64,000 nt of DNA from Antitrichia curtipendula (Eukaryota; Streptophyta; Bryopsida; Hypnales; Leucodontaceae), in assembly GCA_951230915.1 (NCBI GenBank), contig OX579635.1, forward strand, positions 45,508,001 through 45,572,000, in the 5' to 3' direction. Position 1 is the first letter of the stretch, and the number at the start of each line of letters is the position of its first letter. Made by a program: the position numbers and the translations under genes. This document shows, piece after piece, positions 36,816 through 48,951 of this stretch. The notes beneath the pieces are model-generated. The model searched no databases and was not told the origin of the DNA. It saw only the letters and a program-made list of their open reading frames with translations.

Positions 36816-38064
36816 CTACTTAGTGTTTTTTCGCAAATGAAGGGCAAAGTTGGTTGTCAGCATGTAGTTGGAACATATTAGGAGGGAGTTACAGCTACAA
36901 GCTCAAATCTCACAATGTTGGCAAAATTTTGCCACTAAAAAAAAAGTTTACTATTAGCATTTGGGATTTTTTTTGAGTTTTACCAGCTATTTTCTTTTAA
37001 TTCCCATTATATTGAACCATTTTTTCAAGTACCAAGTACTATGTTTTCTCTATTTTTTACTCTAAATAGAAATTTTATAGATTTTTCACCAATTTTTTTT
37101 TATAAGTATTGCTACATATCTGCACATTCAATCATTCAATGGTAACTTGATGTATTTGTGGTTTGACACAACCTTTTTGAATCACTTAATCTACAGTAAC
37201 ATTTAGCCACCAAATGTGATATTTCCACATGCCTACATCCCAATGGATAGAGCCAATAAAAGTCCATACTTTATAATGACAAGAGTAGTGCCATTATAAG
37301 GAATGCACCCAGAATCACTGAACGAAATTTGCATTCCAATTAAAATCATGTGGTGGAATGAACCACAGTCAGTTTGCACCAACGTGCTGATAAATGACTA
37401 GTGGAAAGCAGTTATTATTATTAATTACAGTAACTCATTCTGCCCATTAATCCTGCAGAAATTGTCAACTGAGTAAGATAAATGAACCACTCATCAGTTT
37501 TGTGAGCAGTGGAACGTACAATACGCTACTTGCAAATTTGCAATTAACTTAGTTTTATGGAACCAGAGTGAGATTCAGTAAACGAAACTAAGAAATCGAA
37601 GTCGTTCATCAAAAAATGAGCAATACAAATGTGAATAGTCATATTGCAATCGACAAGGTGGAGTACAATCAATCTGGTTTGGATTTAAAAAAATTGTGTG
37701 CAATGAAAAATTGCAATGAAGAGTTCAGTAAACTTTGAATCAAATACTGATTCCACCTTGAATCATAGTGGAAAGAATACCTAATTATCTACGCTATATA
37801 TACTACTGGCTAACTGGACAAAAATGTAAAATGTATGATACACTCGATCATCCGGCCTTCTGCAGACGACCTGGTTATTAATGATGCGGGAATCAATCTG
37901 CCACGGCACATGAGCATGGTCATGGGTGCAACTTAGAGTCAATGGACTCCTCCGTCCGCAAGAAAGAATGGGTTGAATCATGCTTTTCAAGCATGTAAAG
38001 AATTGTAAACAGAAAAGCTTCAAAAATAATTAATGGGTCAAATTTTATGCTTGCTTCTAGTGGC
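36816..38064. other. Intergenic DNA and probable CDKB 3' UTR
   Basis: No gene is supported. The last part, next to 38065, should contain the 3' UTR of the minus-strand CDKB gene, but no polyadenylation signal could be assigned with confidence. Confidence 0.4.
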
Positions 38065-40549
38065 TCAGTATTGGGACTTGTCGAGGTTGTCAAAATAAGG
38101 GTGGCAAAGAGCTTCCTTCGCTGAAATTCGGTTCGCAGGGTTGTATTGCAACATGCTCTGCAATTTAGAAAACTACGCCATGAGTGAACAAGCAACGTCT
38201 CTGCTAGCAAGGCATCCTAAATTGTGTAAGTCTGCTACTGCAATTTCGAGATTTCCTTCATTAGAACTGCATGAGATTGTCCACCCGTTGCAGTGAGTAT
38301 CCTGATTTATTTCCATTTCTATTCCTGCCAACTTCATTGTGAAAATTTGAGCTCGGAAAAGCCTCGGAATGTTGAGCTTTCAAGAGAGCTTAAAACACTA
38401 GGGTTTTAGAATGTTGGTTGTGTGCGTACCATCAGAAGATCGACGCCTTCGGGAACAAGCTCCGGAACACCTCTAGAAATGTTGACAGGTTTCCACTCTG
38501 GAAAGGTGTGCCAATCTCGGAGCGTACTCACTCCAGGCCAGACCTCTTCATCAGGTGTTCCCAGAAGCCTGCAACAAACATACCGGATCAATGATGACCA
38601 TTAAGGGTTTTCGCTTTTCAGGAGTACATTCCTTTGCTGGGCTTGACTAGAAGAATGCATTGAACATTTGTGAAAATCGAGGGAAGCCTCACACAGAACC
38701 TCATGATGTCCCTCACGTGCAGACTCAATATTTCATAAAGTGAAATTATCCTTTAATTCATAGTAGTAATAACCCAGAGATTTTCTCCCTAAGACTCACC
38801 CCCTCCATTTAATTGACAAACCCTACATAAAGAATTACTCTAATGTAGAACGAAGACTGAAAGGGGAAGTCAGTCTCACTGAAAAATATAGAGAAGCTGC
38901 TGAATTTCAGAATTGCCTGGAAATAGAGGCGTCTTGCAGCATAACTCCGCTACAGCACACAGATTAATAGAATTGATAGTCCATAAACGGTAGCACTGTC
39001 AAACCAAGCATGATGCATCACCGCATTCAAAAGCATCACTCGGCCAGTCATGCGTCAAGTAATGCTTAAGCCCTAATAGAGAAGGGATTCCTGATTTTAA
39101 AAGGACCAATTTGATTGATCATATTGTGAAATTCATAGTTCAGACAGCGCTAAAGTTGATATCACCAGAAACCAATGAAGAGCATTGCATGTGTTGGTCA
39201 AATTTAAATGAAACTGAACAGAAGAAAGTCCCAATGTGGCTCACTCAAAAGGGCTGAAAAGAGCATGAGGTCCATTTGGATCTTTTGGTGTACAGAAAGA
39301 TTCTTACCAAAGATACATCCTACAGACCACATATCCACAGGTGTTGAGTAATGACTAGCTCCCAGAAGAATTTCGGGGGCACGGTACCACAGTGTAACGA
39401 TCTGCAGTGGCGTAAAGTTCAGCTTCATATTCCAAACTGTCTCGTGATTCATTCATTACCTAAAGAATAGTCTAATATAAAACAGTCCCGGTATTTGCAT
39501 TTTATTACGAAACAGAAGCATTGAGAAACAAGATTGAGAAACTGACCTCGTGGGTGTAGCTTTTGACCGGGACAGTAAAGGCTCTTCCTAATCCTAGATC
39601 CGCAATTTTTATCAATCCCCTATCCCAGTCCACAAGTATATTCTGAGGCTTCAAATCTCTGCAGAAAGTGCCCTTAATTCAGTACAGCAGAACAAGTGAA
39701 AAGTTCCAAGTTCAAAAGTTCAGATCCTACGTTTCAGGACACCGACGTCAAATGCAAGATGAGACGTGAAAATTTGAGATATATGATTCATCGGTCGGTT
39801 CTTACCTGTGCAGAACTCCGTGGCAATGACAGTGAGCCACTCCTTTCAGCAATTGATACATGAAACTCTACAAACACCCATTCAGCAAACAAAAAAAACG
39901 TTCAAAATTTGAATTGAAATTGGGACAATGGTGTCTGTTATCGAACAATGTGATAACAATCGCTAAAGGTAGGCAACTTACTAAAGTTTCAGGCATCGTG
40001 ATTGCTTGCATTTTGAAGCATTCCACCGCCAGATAAAATTCAAAATAAAGACGTACATATACTGACCTTAATAGTTAAAGCAGGAAGCATAGATTCGGGG
40101 CTTCGGCACGAGGTATCAATAAAAGTTCGGAGGTCGGTGTCAACATACTCAAACACCAAGTATAACGACGGCTTCCCCTCGTTGTGTAAATGCTCCACAC
40201 TCAATAACCTACAGTACCAAAAAAACCAGGGAAACACAAACAAGATTGGTGCCAGTTTGAAAAACACTGAAAACAAAGATAAGCAATGTACGTCGTCTCC
40301 CAATGTAGCCCAATTGAACCTCTTAACATAGAGTAGAGTCAAAGCCGATTACCGGACGAAATAAATACTCTTGGAAAGCATTTGCAATAGGGAAACTTCA
40401 CGCAACGTGGTAGCCGGAATGCCTTCTTCCTCATTCTCTAACTTCGTTTTCTTCAACGCCACGAGCCCCCCTGTTCTCTTATCGCGCGCCTTGTACACTT
40501 TCCCATACATCCCCTCGCCGATCTTCTCTAGCTTCTCATAGTTCTCCAT
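38065..40549 (-). CDS. CDKB: B-type cyclin-dependent kinase, 302 aa, 8 exons
   Basis: Minus-strand exons: 40353-40549, 40067-40208, 39806-39867, 39547-39658, 39308-39401, 38880-38949, 38430-38568 and 38065-38157; every junction is GT-AG and in frame. CDKB kinases are plant-specific and drive the G2/M transition with A/B cyclins. Visible landmarks: glycine loop GEGMYGKV (11-18), Lys33, the PATTLRE cyclin-binding helix (45-51; CDKB1 has PPTALRE and CDKB2 PPTTLRE), HRDLKPQN (Asp135), DLG (154-156), activation-loop Thr169 in [15 protein letters not shown], and the C-terminal [12 protein letters not shown], which is typical of the class. [12 protein letters not shown] replaces the usual GDSE form. 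Thr14, a usual inhibitory phosphorylation site, is Met here, while Tyr15 is kept. Assignment to CDKB1 or CDKB2 is open. Confidence 0.96.
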
Positions 40550-41324
40550 TTCTCATACCTCCACACAATGCTAATACATCCCGAATCACACTCACTCCAG
40601 CAACCTAATAAATCAGGCACGTGTCGCCACCTCCTGAATGGCGCCCATGCACGCAGCTAAAAACGAAACCCAACTCAGAAACCCACCAACAAACCTCCAT
40701 TCCTTGAACACATTTGACGATGATGCGATTGTTCAAATCGAAAACATGTGCACTACACCAGAATGTCCACACCCACTGAATGTTCCCTCCCGCTCGCTTG
40801 TTTTTTTGAATCTGCGCTGTCTTCTTTCGAAGCAAACTGAGTTTGGGCAAGGACTGAGAGGAGAGCGCCAATGTGGTCTGCGGAATGCTTGGAAACGGGT
40901 TCTCGATCGCCGTGCCGAAACAGGGCGGAGAATCATGGATCAGGAGGACATACAGCCTTGCACAGCGCAAGCTCCGCAGGCCGGACTGGAGTGCCGAAAC
41001 TCTGTTCATCTGTGGTTTCATCCATTTAGGGAACATTCATTGGAATGAAAGTTCTGTGTCGGATTTGGCTAATCAGGTTTTACGGAGGGAACGTGGGAAC
41101 AGGAACTGTTCGGATCATGTCATGGGAACAAGACGACAGTCGCTTGACCCGCTTTTATTGCAAATATTTGAATGTAGCCAGACTGGCGTTCAATAGTAAG
41201 TTTTTGGGGGAAGCTGAAACTCAATGAAAGATTGTGGTAGAGAATTGGATGACATGTTTATCAAAATGGATGAGAAAAAAGTTAAATGGATGAAAATTTG
41301 TATAAATATTCTATATTAAAAAAT
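40550..41324 (-). promoter_or_regulatory. CDKB 5' leader and promoter region
   Basis: The stretch directly upstream of the CDKB start is GC-richer than the flanking intergenic DNA. Long ORFs on both strands here (40605-41048) lack recognisable motifs and are treated as chance ORFs. The transcription start was not located. Confidence 0.35.
40865..40872 (-). promoter_or_regulatory. Candidate E2F site upstream of CDKB
   Basis: On the minus strand this reads ATTGGCGC, which fits the plant E2F consensus WTTSSCSS. It lies about 315 bases upstream of the CDKB start codon, and plant CDKB genes are known E2F targets. A lone 8-base match can arise by chance. An AACGG core, as in mitosis-specific (MSA) elements, lies nearby at 40894-40898. 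Confidence 0.35.
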
Positions 41325-41328
41325 TTAA

Positions 41329-41868
41329 CCCCATAAAGACAAAGTGTTCAAATTATGAACAATGGTTAAATGCACACATCCCAAGCATACAAAAATGCAT
41401 TTTTCATCCATTTTTTTTCTAAAAATTTTTGTGTTAGTTTTTTAACATTCGTATGGTAGGGATTCATAAGACTCTATTTTGCAAATATTCTATACTTCAA
41501 AGGGGCTTGGAGGGTCTAGCCTAAAAAAATAACTTTTTGAGTTAAAAAATGATCCTTCAAAAATAACTTGAATAAAAAAATAAAACAAAAGTCTTCAAAA
41601 ATTATTATGATTAGATCTTAAAAGAAATAAATTTTAGTGAAAATCACAAATAAGCAATATGTAGTTGATTCTAGAAGAAATTTTTAATTTTTAGCTTAAA
41701 AATTTATGGAAAAGTATTATTTTGTGTGCTAGTTAGTTTAACCATATGGATATGATCTATTGATCGTATTTTAGAACTATTGTTTGAGATTTATCATTAA
41801 ACTATTACTCTAAATTGAATTACATCTTCATAATTTTGAAATCTAGACTATCCTCGAATACTTAAGGA
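41329..41868. mobile_element. Possible degraded TTAA-type element (540 bp)
   Basis: TTAA at 41325-41328 then CCCCATAAAG; at the other side ACTTAAGGA then TTAA at 41869-41872. The length equals that of class C (539 bp). Interior similarity to class C was not established by eye, so this is tentative. Confidence 0.35.
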
Positions 41869-41872
41869 TTAA

Positions 41873-43482
41873 CATAGACTTTGCATTGTCAACTAAAAAA
41901 TAGTTGTCTCCATCCTTCTCCATAGTTTTTTTTGTACATATTTGGACTTCTTGGGGATAGATGTGTTATTTACTAAAATAGCAAATACAATGCCTTTGGA
42001 AAAAAATATACTTGTCGGCTACAATTTTGTAGTTGATCACTATTACCAAAAACTTCTATTTTAGTGACTTTTGTGACTTGAATTTGATTAGAAATCATTG
42101 AATGGATACTAAGGTAGGAGGCCCAGAAACTGCTCATCATAGGGTCGGTCCGCCTTTTTTAATGTATTTTCTTATATGAAAATATTTTAGCTCATTTTTC
42201 AGACAAAGAAAAATAGATGACAAATCTAACACACATGGTTTCATATTATTTTGAAGCATTTTTGAATTACTTATGCATTTTTAAACAAGTTGTATCATAG
42301 ATTCATATTTATGACCCTAAGTCTTCTATAAATTGTTCACTTGCAACTTCTAAAGAAGGATAGGGAAAGCAAAGTCAATGATTGACTCTTGCAATTCATA
42401 ATTTTTTTCCTCGATTTGTTGAAATGACTATAGCAATCGATTTAAGAACCACCTCATGTCCATTTCACATAAATTTATAGGGGCAGTTCTTAATGCCCGT
42501 GCAATTTTAGAGTCTCTTATCTTAAAAGTTAATCCATAAAGTAGGATTTTTCCTTTGAAAGACAATGAAAGAGTTGTCTAGGTTCCGAAAAAAAATTATT
42601 TTAATGAATTGTTTGTGAAAACTTAAGTCAAAGTGTAGAAATTATTTTCCTTTTGTATAAACATAACAATTTTTTTATTGTAGCGCTTGGATTAAAAATT
42701 GTGGATAGTTTCCTACCACTTGTGCTAAATCTCTCTTCTACTTCTAAAATTTGGTAATTATAACACTAACATTGTACATGTATGCAATTGTCTAAAAAAC
42801 ATTGTCTACAATGCAAGAATTGCACTATTAAAAGAGAAAAGGTAACACACATTGTTCCTTTTGAATAAATGACATTTTTTTTGTTCTAACTTCAACACTA
42901 GATAAAATTTAGCTACTCAACAAGGCCACTAGTTCCTCCGAGTTCCTAGATTAAGGAAATTTGGTCACAACAACAATCTGACGTGGTAGAGTGATTGCCA
43001 TGTTAGATAATAATATTTATAAAATTTTAATTTAATTTTTAAAAAATTATTAAAAATATTCTCTATTTTGGCCAACAATGCCTGGTTCTTAACATAGAAA
43101 ACAAGACCTCCAATGCCCCCCCCCCATCTAATGAGACAACAATCTTGCAATCTATGCAATAAAAAACATTCAAAAATAAAATCTAAAAATTACCATACTA
43201 GTTTAGTATTTTAATTCAACATTGTATTGTTGAAATATAAGGTATGAATATCCAAAATAGCCCCATATTAATTTAATATCCTATTGTTAAGACCAATTGT
43301 GCCCTCTTGGCATTCTAGTGCAGTAAAATTGTACAAGGAGTTAAATAGTTATAACTTCCAAGATACACACCTATGTAGTTAGACACATGGACAAAGTTTC
43401 TTTCACTATTTCCACCATTGAAACCATTAAGGAAGTCCAAAGAACCACAATATATTGCAGAAAACAACAATTTCTCAATGTT
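41873..43482. other. AT-rich gene-free DNA
   Basis: No credible coding region. A phrase near 42110 (ACTAAGGTAGGAGGC) resembles the end of the AGGTA-type MITEs and may mark an old copy, but no partner end was found. Confidence 0.35.
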
Positions 43483-43646
43483 TAAGTTAATGGATTTAAG
43501 GTGACATCGAATATAGCAACCCTTGTTTTTATGTCAACAATGATGTCCAATGATGTTTGGACGTCACCTTAAACCTCATTGGATGTCATTGTTGACATAA
43601 AAACAAGGGTTGTTATATTCGACATTACCTAAAATCCATCAACTTA
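43483..43646. mobile_element. Foldback MITE-like inverted repeat (164 bp)
   Basis: Two arms of roughly 75 bases pair with few mismatches. The left arm contains AACCCTTGTTTTTATGTCAA and the right arm its reverse complement. The outer ends are TAAGTTAATGG and CCATCAACTTA. The superfamily is not certain; the TA at each tip would allow a Tc1/mariner-type origin. Confidence 0.7.
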
Positions 43647-44002
43647 GACACTGATTATTAAATTAACCATCACCTAAAATATAATCTTTTTATAGTGATA
43701 GAATCCATAAGGACAAGAATAATGCCTCCTAGGGACAATGATGGGAAGCTATTTGTTTTTGTTTTGACCATCTAAAATAGGTGTTTTACACTAAAAATTG
43801 AGTTGATTGAAATACAATTTATGGCATATTTAATTGCTTTTAAACTTTTGAAAGTCCAAAATTCATACCAGTCAATAGAAAATCTCTCGATTGAGCATCA
43901 TGGGATCTATCTAAATCACTAGGAGATCTAAATTTTTATCAAGGGATCAATCCAAAACAACGAGATATCTATACAAGTATCGAGGAATCTCCCGGTCTAT
44001 AA

Positions 44003-44028
44003 AAACATTGGGAGATCTCCCAATGTTT
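44003..44028. repeat. 26-bp perfect palindrome
   Basis: The half-site AAACATTGGGAGA is followed directly by its exact reverse complement. Related GAGATCT/GATCTCC phrases occur within 100 bases to the left, so it may have grown out of a locally repeated motif. Confidence 0.85.
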
Positions 44029-44442
44029 GTATACATCGTGTTTAGTCCAAAATTCACTGAATAGTCCAAAAGTAGTTAAATACGCTATACATGTGAAAAA
44101 AACTTGAATTTACAATTCTATTGTAAAAAAAATTGTAAAAGTAATTAGTCTAAATAAAATGAATACACTTAAACTTGCACCCTACCTAAAATCTACATCA
44201 TCACAGTATATACATCTCCAAAATCATTATGTACCTACATTGAAGAAACAATTATTTAACATCTATCCAAAACAACTTTAACCCTTCAAGAATGTAAATA
44301 TAATATCCAAAATGTTGCATTCTTTGTTGTGTTGGAACGTGCTTTCACTTGCCAACAAGAAAATATGAAAATTTGATGACTATAATAATTCTAACCATAG
44401 GTGCAATGACAAAAAGTGGCGGTTTTGGAAATACCTACTTTA

Positions 44443-44750
44443 AGATAGTTTGCTCTAAACGCATCCCTATTCTATAAACGACCACTACGCAAAGGTACAT
44501 TTTTCTTTCTTTGATGTACTACTAGTTTACATTTTAGGAGGTGGGTGCTTATAGTCATCACTTCTTTTTAACTTCAAAAATTTGTAACCAATTCCACAAA
44601 GACCCAAAAAATATGAAACGACTTGCATGGGTTTGACGCCAATTCCATTCTTCTTCCTACAAAAATCTACTGAAAATTGTTTCAAGGAGATTAGCTTCCC
44701 CCCCAAAAGCAATCACCTTTTGAATGGTCACTTTAAGAGTAGACTACCAG
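44443..44750. mobile_element. TA-flanked AGGTA-end MITE, third copy (inverted)
   Basis: It starts TA then AGATAGTTTGCTCTAAACGC and ends GGTCACTTTAAGAGTAGACTACC near TA at 44751-44752. Interior phrases (TTGTAACCAATTCCA, ATATGAAACGACTTG) are the reverse complements of phrases in the 18894-19191 copy. Confidence 0.6.
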
Positions 44751-44752
44751 TA

Positions 44753-45036
44753 AGGTAACTACACCTTTAATTGCACGCGTCCTAAAATCACACACTATAG
44801 ATTCTTGCCTAAAATGTATTCCAACTATTCATGAGAGTCTATGATCGCTTTTAGAAACACCTATTTTCAGCACTTTGAAAATTCATAGTTTATTCATACG
44901 GTGTCCAAAAAATGCATTCTAAAATAATCTACAATCCCCTTTTCACTACGAATAGAACCCCACAAAAAAAAATTCTAATACAATAATGGAAACCATGCTG
45001 AATTGCTAATTTGTGCGATTTTAGGGGTAGTTATCT
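44753..45036. mobile_element. TA-flanked MITE, AGGTAACTAC type (284 bp)
   Basis: The left end AGGTAACTACACC and, on the minus strand, the right end AGATAACTACCCC form an inverted repeat continuing into AAAATCGCAC-like sequence. TA lies on both sides (44751-44752, 45037-45038). It aligns with the split copy at 19194-19454/20378-20400, which it shows to have been interrupted by a TTAA element. Confidence 0.7.
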
Positions 45037-45038
45037 TA

Positions 45039-48000
45039 TCTCATGTGCAATGACCAAAGGGTTCACAATGGGTTTACAATTTTACATACCTTGCTCATAA
45101 GTTAACAATTATAGATCATCACAAAAAGACGGAGGCTTCATCCACATTCATCATCCCAAGGGAACATTCGTTGCAATCAAGGAGATTGATCAGTTGGGAA
45201 GTTGGGATTTGGGCTAATCATGTGCTAATCAAGTTTAACTTAAATAAGCCAAGGCACAGGAACATCACATGATGCCCTCGGGGACTGGAGTGAGGATGAT
45301 GAGTTCAAAAGGAAGCTGGCGGCGGTTTTGTATTTTGCCCTTGCAATGATATTCCGTTTCATTTGTTTAAAAATTAATTATTATTTTTTTAATGGGGAGC
45401 GCCTAACTGGAAACCAAAGATCCTTTTTTCTCATTATTTTCAGGCAGTTGCACAAAGCCATGTGCAACTGTTTAGATCCATTGACACGGATGAAACATGA
45501 ATAATGTGGATGAAAACACATATTTTCGTCTCCAAGTGTGTAAAGTAATCTACAATAGAGTAACATTGTTCCTAGATTATGTAGCAATTGAGCGATTTCA
45601 TCCATTGTTCAATCTATTGTTCAATCTATTGTTCAATCTATTGTTCAATCTATTGTTTTCTCAAAAAAGATTGTATAACTTTTGAGCGATAAATCCCTGC
45701 TTTTATAACTTTTGTTTTTGGTTAAATATTTTGTGGATTAAATTGTTTCAATTATAGATTGTTAATTTTTAATCAAATTAAACATTGTAATAAATATTTT
45801 GTTTCTTGTTTTTCGAATTATAATTATATCTTAATTTTAATACTTTGCAAAATGATAGAAATAAAAGTTATAATTTAATTAGAGATTGTTTTAGATAAAT
45901 CATTTTAAAATGATTAATATCAATAAATAATTGAAATTTTAGAATTTATTTAAGCATATTCTAAATCACACCTATAAATTAGCATCAAATGATATATACA
46001 AATATACCTAGTATAATAAGGCCTATTCCTAATATATTGCCAGGACCTAATTCTATATGAATTATATAATCATAAATTTAAAAAATTAAATTAAATTAAA
46101 AATAAAATATTTTTTTAAATATCATAAAAACTAAATATTACACACTATATAACTTAGAAATATAGACCAACATGTAGGCTTTACAGAGTATTAACATGTG
46201 CTATTAGTCTAGTAATTCTATTTTGTGCAAAGTAGATGAATTTCTTATTAAAATTAAAAAAATAGTTAATGAATCCATTCCCTCCTAGGGCGTACAAGGT
46301 TTGGCTCAATTTGGGAATGCACAACCTTTGAAAAGACATAATTAGCATATGACGGTCCAGTGAAGATATTTACAAAGCCCATTAGCCAAACAAATTTAGA
46401 GTCTCGTCTTGATATTTCATAATTGGAATCATTCAAAACTAAAAAAACAAACCTACAATTTGTGCAAAATCTATAAAAGATGAGCTCTAAAAAAAGAGTT
46501 TGGAGAGGTCATTCCTTTTTAATTTAGGGAACCACATTAATTAACATGATATTTAAGAGAGGGTTACATATATTTATTATGTTCATAGAACATTCAAAAT
46601 ACTCTAACAATATTTTCAAAATGAACTACGAGTCTTTCTTTTTTTCAAAATTTATGTACATTTTATCCTAATGAAGTAACAACAATCTATTTTTTTAACT
46701 CAAGTAGTTTTCTTAGTAAAAGCAAGTGAACTCCTAGTAAAAAGTGGTAGCTACTGAAATATGGAAGGCAAATTTTGCCCCTACCTCTCCCTGACTAAAA
46801 AACTCTCAACTGTTTGATCTTAATAGGAAAAAAAACACTCTTAATGTTGTTGATTCAATATAAAAGAAACATTGGCAAAAATACAAAGAGAATATATGAT
46901 TTGCTAAACCCATCCCCAAAATCAAAAATATAATTTTTTGATATGGATATACTATATGGAATATATATGGTTATAGTTTGGTATTGTATATAGATACTAA
47001 TATTAATTTGGAATACTAAAAATATGTAGATACATATATCTGTATTATCCCATCTCGATTGCAATCTCACAACTTCACAAAAAATATAAATAGGAGGGCA
47101 TTCAATTATTTTACAAGCATATTCACATTTATGAATTCAAATGAGTGCTTTCATGTACACAAGTTTGTCACTATCAAAAGTGGCATACACTACCAACATT
47201 ATTAGAAACGGATAGATTTGATTGAAGATCCAATGTACATGAGATAATCATTCAAAAGATGATGAATTAAAGAATCGACCAATAAAATAAGCCTTCTAAG
47301 TAATATTTTTTTGTTTTTGTTTTTTAATGATTGTCTTGTTGGTCAATTTCAAAATACGCCTTATTGATGTGGCTCTTTCCCTACTTTTGGATTGCAAGTG
47401 ATGAGATAGTAAAGCCTAATGGCCTTTTTTTTGGATGACAAGGTGATTGTTGGCAAAAATTGGTTCTGGCATGGAGTTCATTACGCAAGTACTTGATAAA
47501 TTTGGGTGTCATGTAGTCAAGCACTTCAAAAAATTTGATATCACATAGGCAACGCTAAAAAAATTCTAAGTAGCTAGGAGGCTACAACGAAAACAAAGTA
47601 CAAGTGGCCTTCATTGGCATACAATTTTTTTGGCAAGGGATGTATTTCAATGAAATCATAAAGAAAATAATTCAAAAGAAGTATATATATTGCAGGAAGA
47701 CTATAGACACGTACATTGCTTGATTGAAAGAAAACTATAAAGAAAATCATGTACAATTCTAAATATGGAAAAAATACTCCTTTCTTATACAATTTTGGAC
47801 CTGCAAAACACATAACACACTCCAACACTCAAGTAAGAAAGTCTCTACATTCAAATCATTGGAAATCATTTAGAATTCTAAACATAAACAACATAGTTTT
47901 CCTGTGCAAAGTGTTGGACCTGCAAAACACAAAACACACTTTGACACTCAAGTAAGAAACTCTCTAAATTCAAAACGTTGCAAACAATGAGCAATGAAAG

Positions 48001-48418
48001 TGATTAGAGGTTACCCATGATTTTTGAGGAAACAAAGTAGGTTTTGTCATTAAAACTTGAAACTCAAAACTAAAGTAGTCACCATTTAGCATATTAGACA
48101 ATTTGCATACAAAGTTACAAACGCAAGCAAGGAAAACAAGAGAAGCTTCATTGAATGAAAATATTGTGAATGCAAATTCTACAACCATGTACAGATGATG
48201 GAAACAAAAAAAAGCCACTATATAGACTAAATTCTATACAACTAGCTAGCAATGCAATCACCACACAAGGATGATCAATACATCACTAAGAATCATTACT
48301 AAGAATCATTGTTGAATACAAGGATTTACTACCGTGTGCCACCATAGCAATGCCACTTTGCTAAACTAAGTCATTGTTAAAAGCATTTTTCATAAGAGAA
48401 GGTGCTCAATGCATACAC
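45039..48418. other. AT-rich gene-free DNA
   Basis: No gene is supported. Two related phrases ending GACCTGCAAAACACA.AACACACT near 47800-47830 and 47920-47945 form a short direct duplication. Confidence 0.4.
45604..45657. repeat. 12-bp tandem repeat
   Basis: The unit ATTGTTCAATCT is repeated head to tail about four times with no visible divergence. Confidence 0.9.
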
Positions 48419-48658
48419 CTATTGTGTCTTCATGCCAACCACAATTGACAAATTGGCATCCAAACAATTCCGCACTTTGTCCTTTAAGAAGGACAAGGTT
48501 GAAAAATAACGTTCGTCTTCAACGGTATCCTCTTCAACACAATTGTCCAAGATGTGTATCATTGCAATCTCAACGAATTTGACATACTCACTAGAATTTG
48601 TGACTAGGATAGAGTTAGCATCCAAAGACATGTACATCTTAGTGAAGGGATTGACCAT
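48419..48658 (-). pseudogene. hAT transposase C-terminal remnant
   Basis: A 79-codon ORF ends with ERYFSTLSFLKDKVRNCLDA and LSIVVGM, the pattern of the hAT C-terminal dimerisation region (S-x-L..IK.KLRN.L...L). The stretch upstream on the same strand contains no recognisable BED zinc finger or catalytic core, so only the tail survives. Its right neighbour is a class A TTAA element from 48952. Identification rests on this short motif alone. Confidence 0.5.
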
Positions 48659-48951
48659 AAAATCCTCTTTCTACTTTTGTGTGTAAGGCAACAACAACAA
48701 ACTTTGATTGCTAAAGAATGTCAAAACTAATTACCGAATAGTAGGATCTTAAAAGTTAACCCTCAACAAAGCATTAGTAAATCGCCCGCTCCGCATCTTG
48801 CAATTGCACAAGCAACAAGGAAAAGTGAAACCACGCCCACAATTATAGCGAACGACAAATTTAATGACTTCACAATGGCACCTCAACGCCTCCACAACAA
48901 AATATCTATGCAAAACTATATATTTAGAACTCTAGGCCTAACGATATTAAC

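Noticed and set aside
38600..39300. Apparent absence of the CDKB exon encoding the LFPG motif
   Set aside because: A 70-bp exon at 38880-38949 encodes it ([18 protein letters not shown]) with correct splice sites and phases, so the kinase is complete.
40605..41048. Overlapping ORFs on both strands upstream of CDKB (136 and 143 codons)
   Set aside because: No recognised motif, and they lie in the GC-richer leader/promoter of CDKB.
45120..45300. Weak resemblance to the CDKB upstream region (41010-41110: GGGAACATTC, GGATTTGG, GCTAATCA)
   Set aside because: The matching words are short and unevenly spaced; no continuous alignment could be made by eye.
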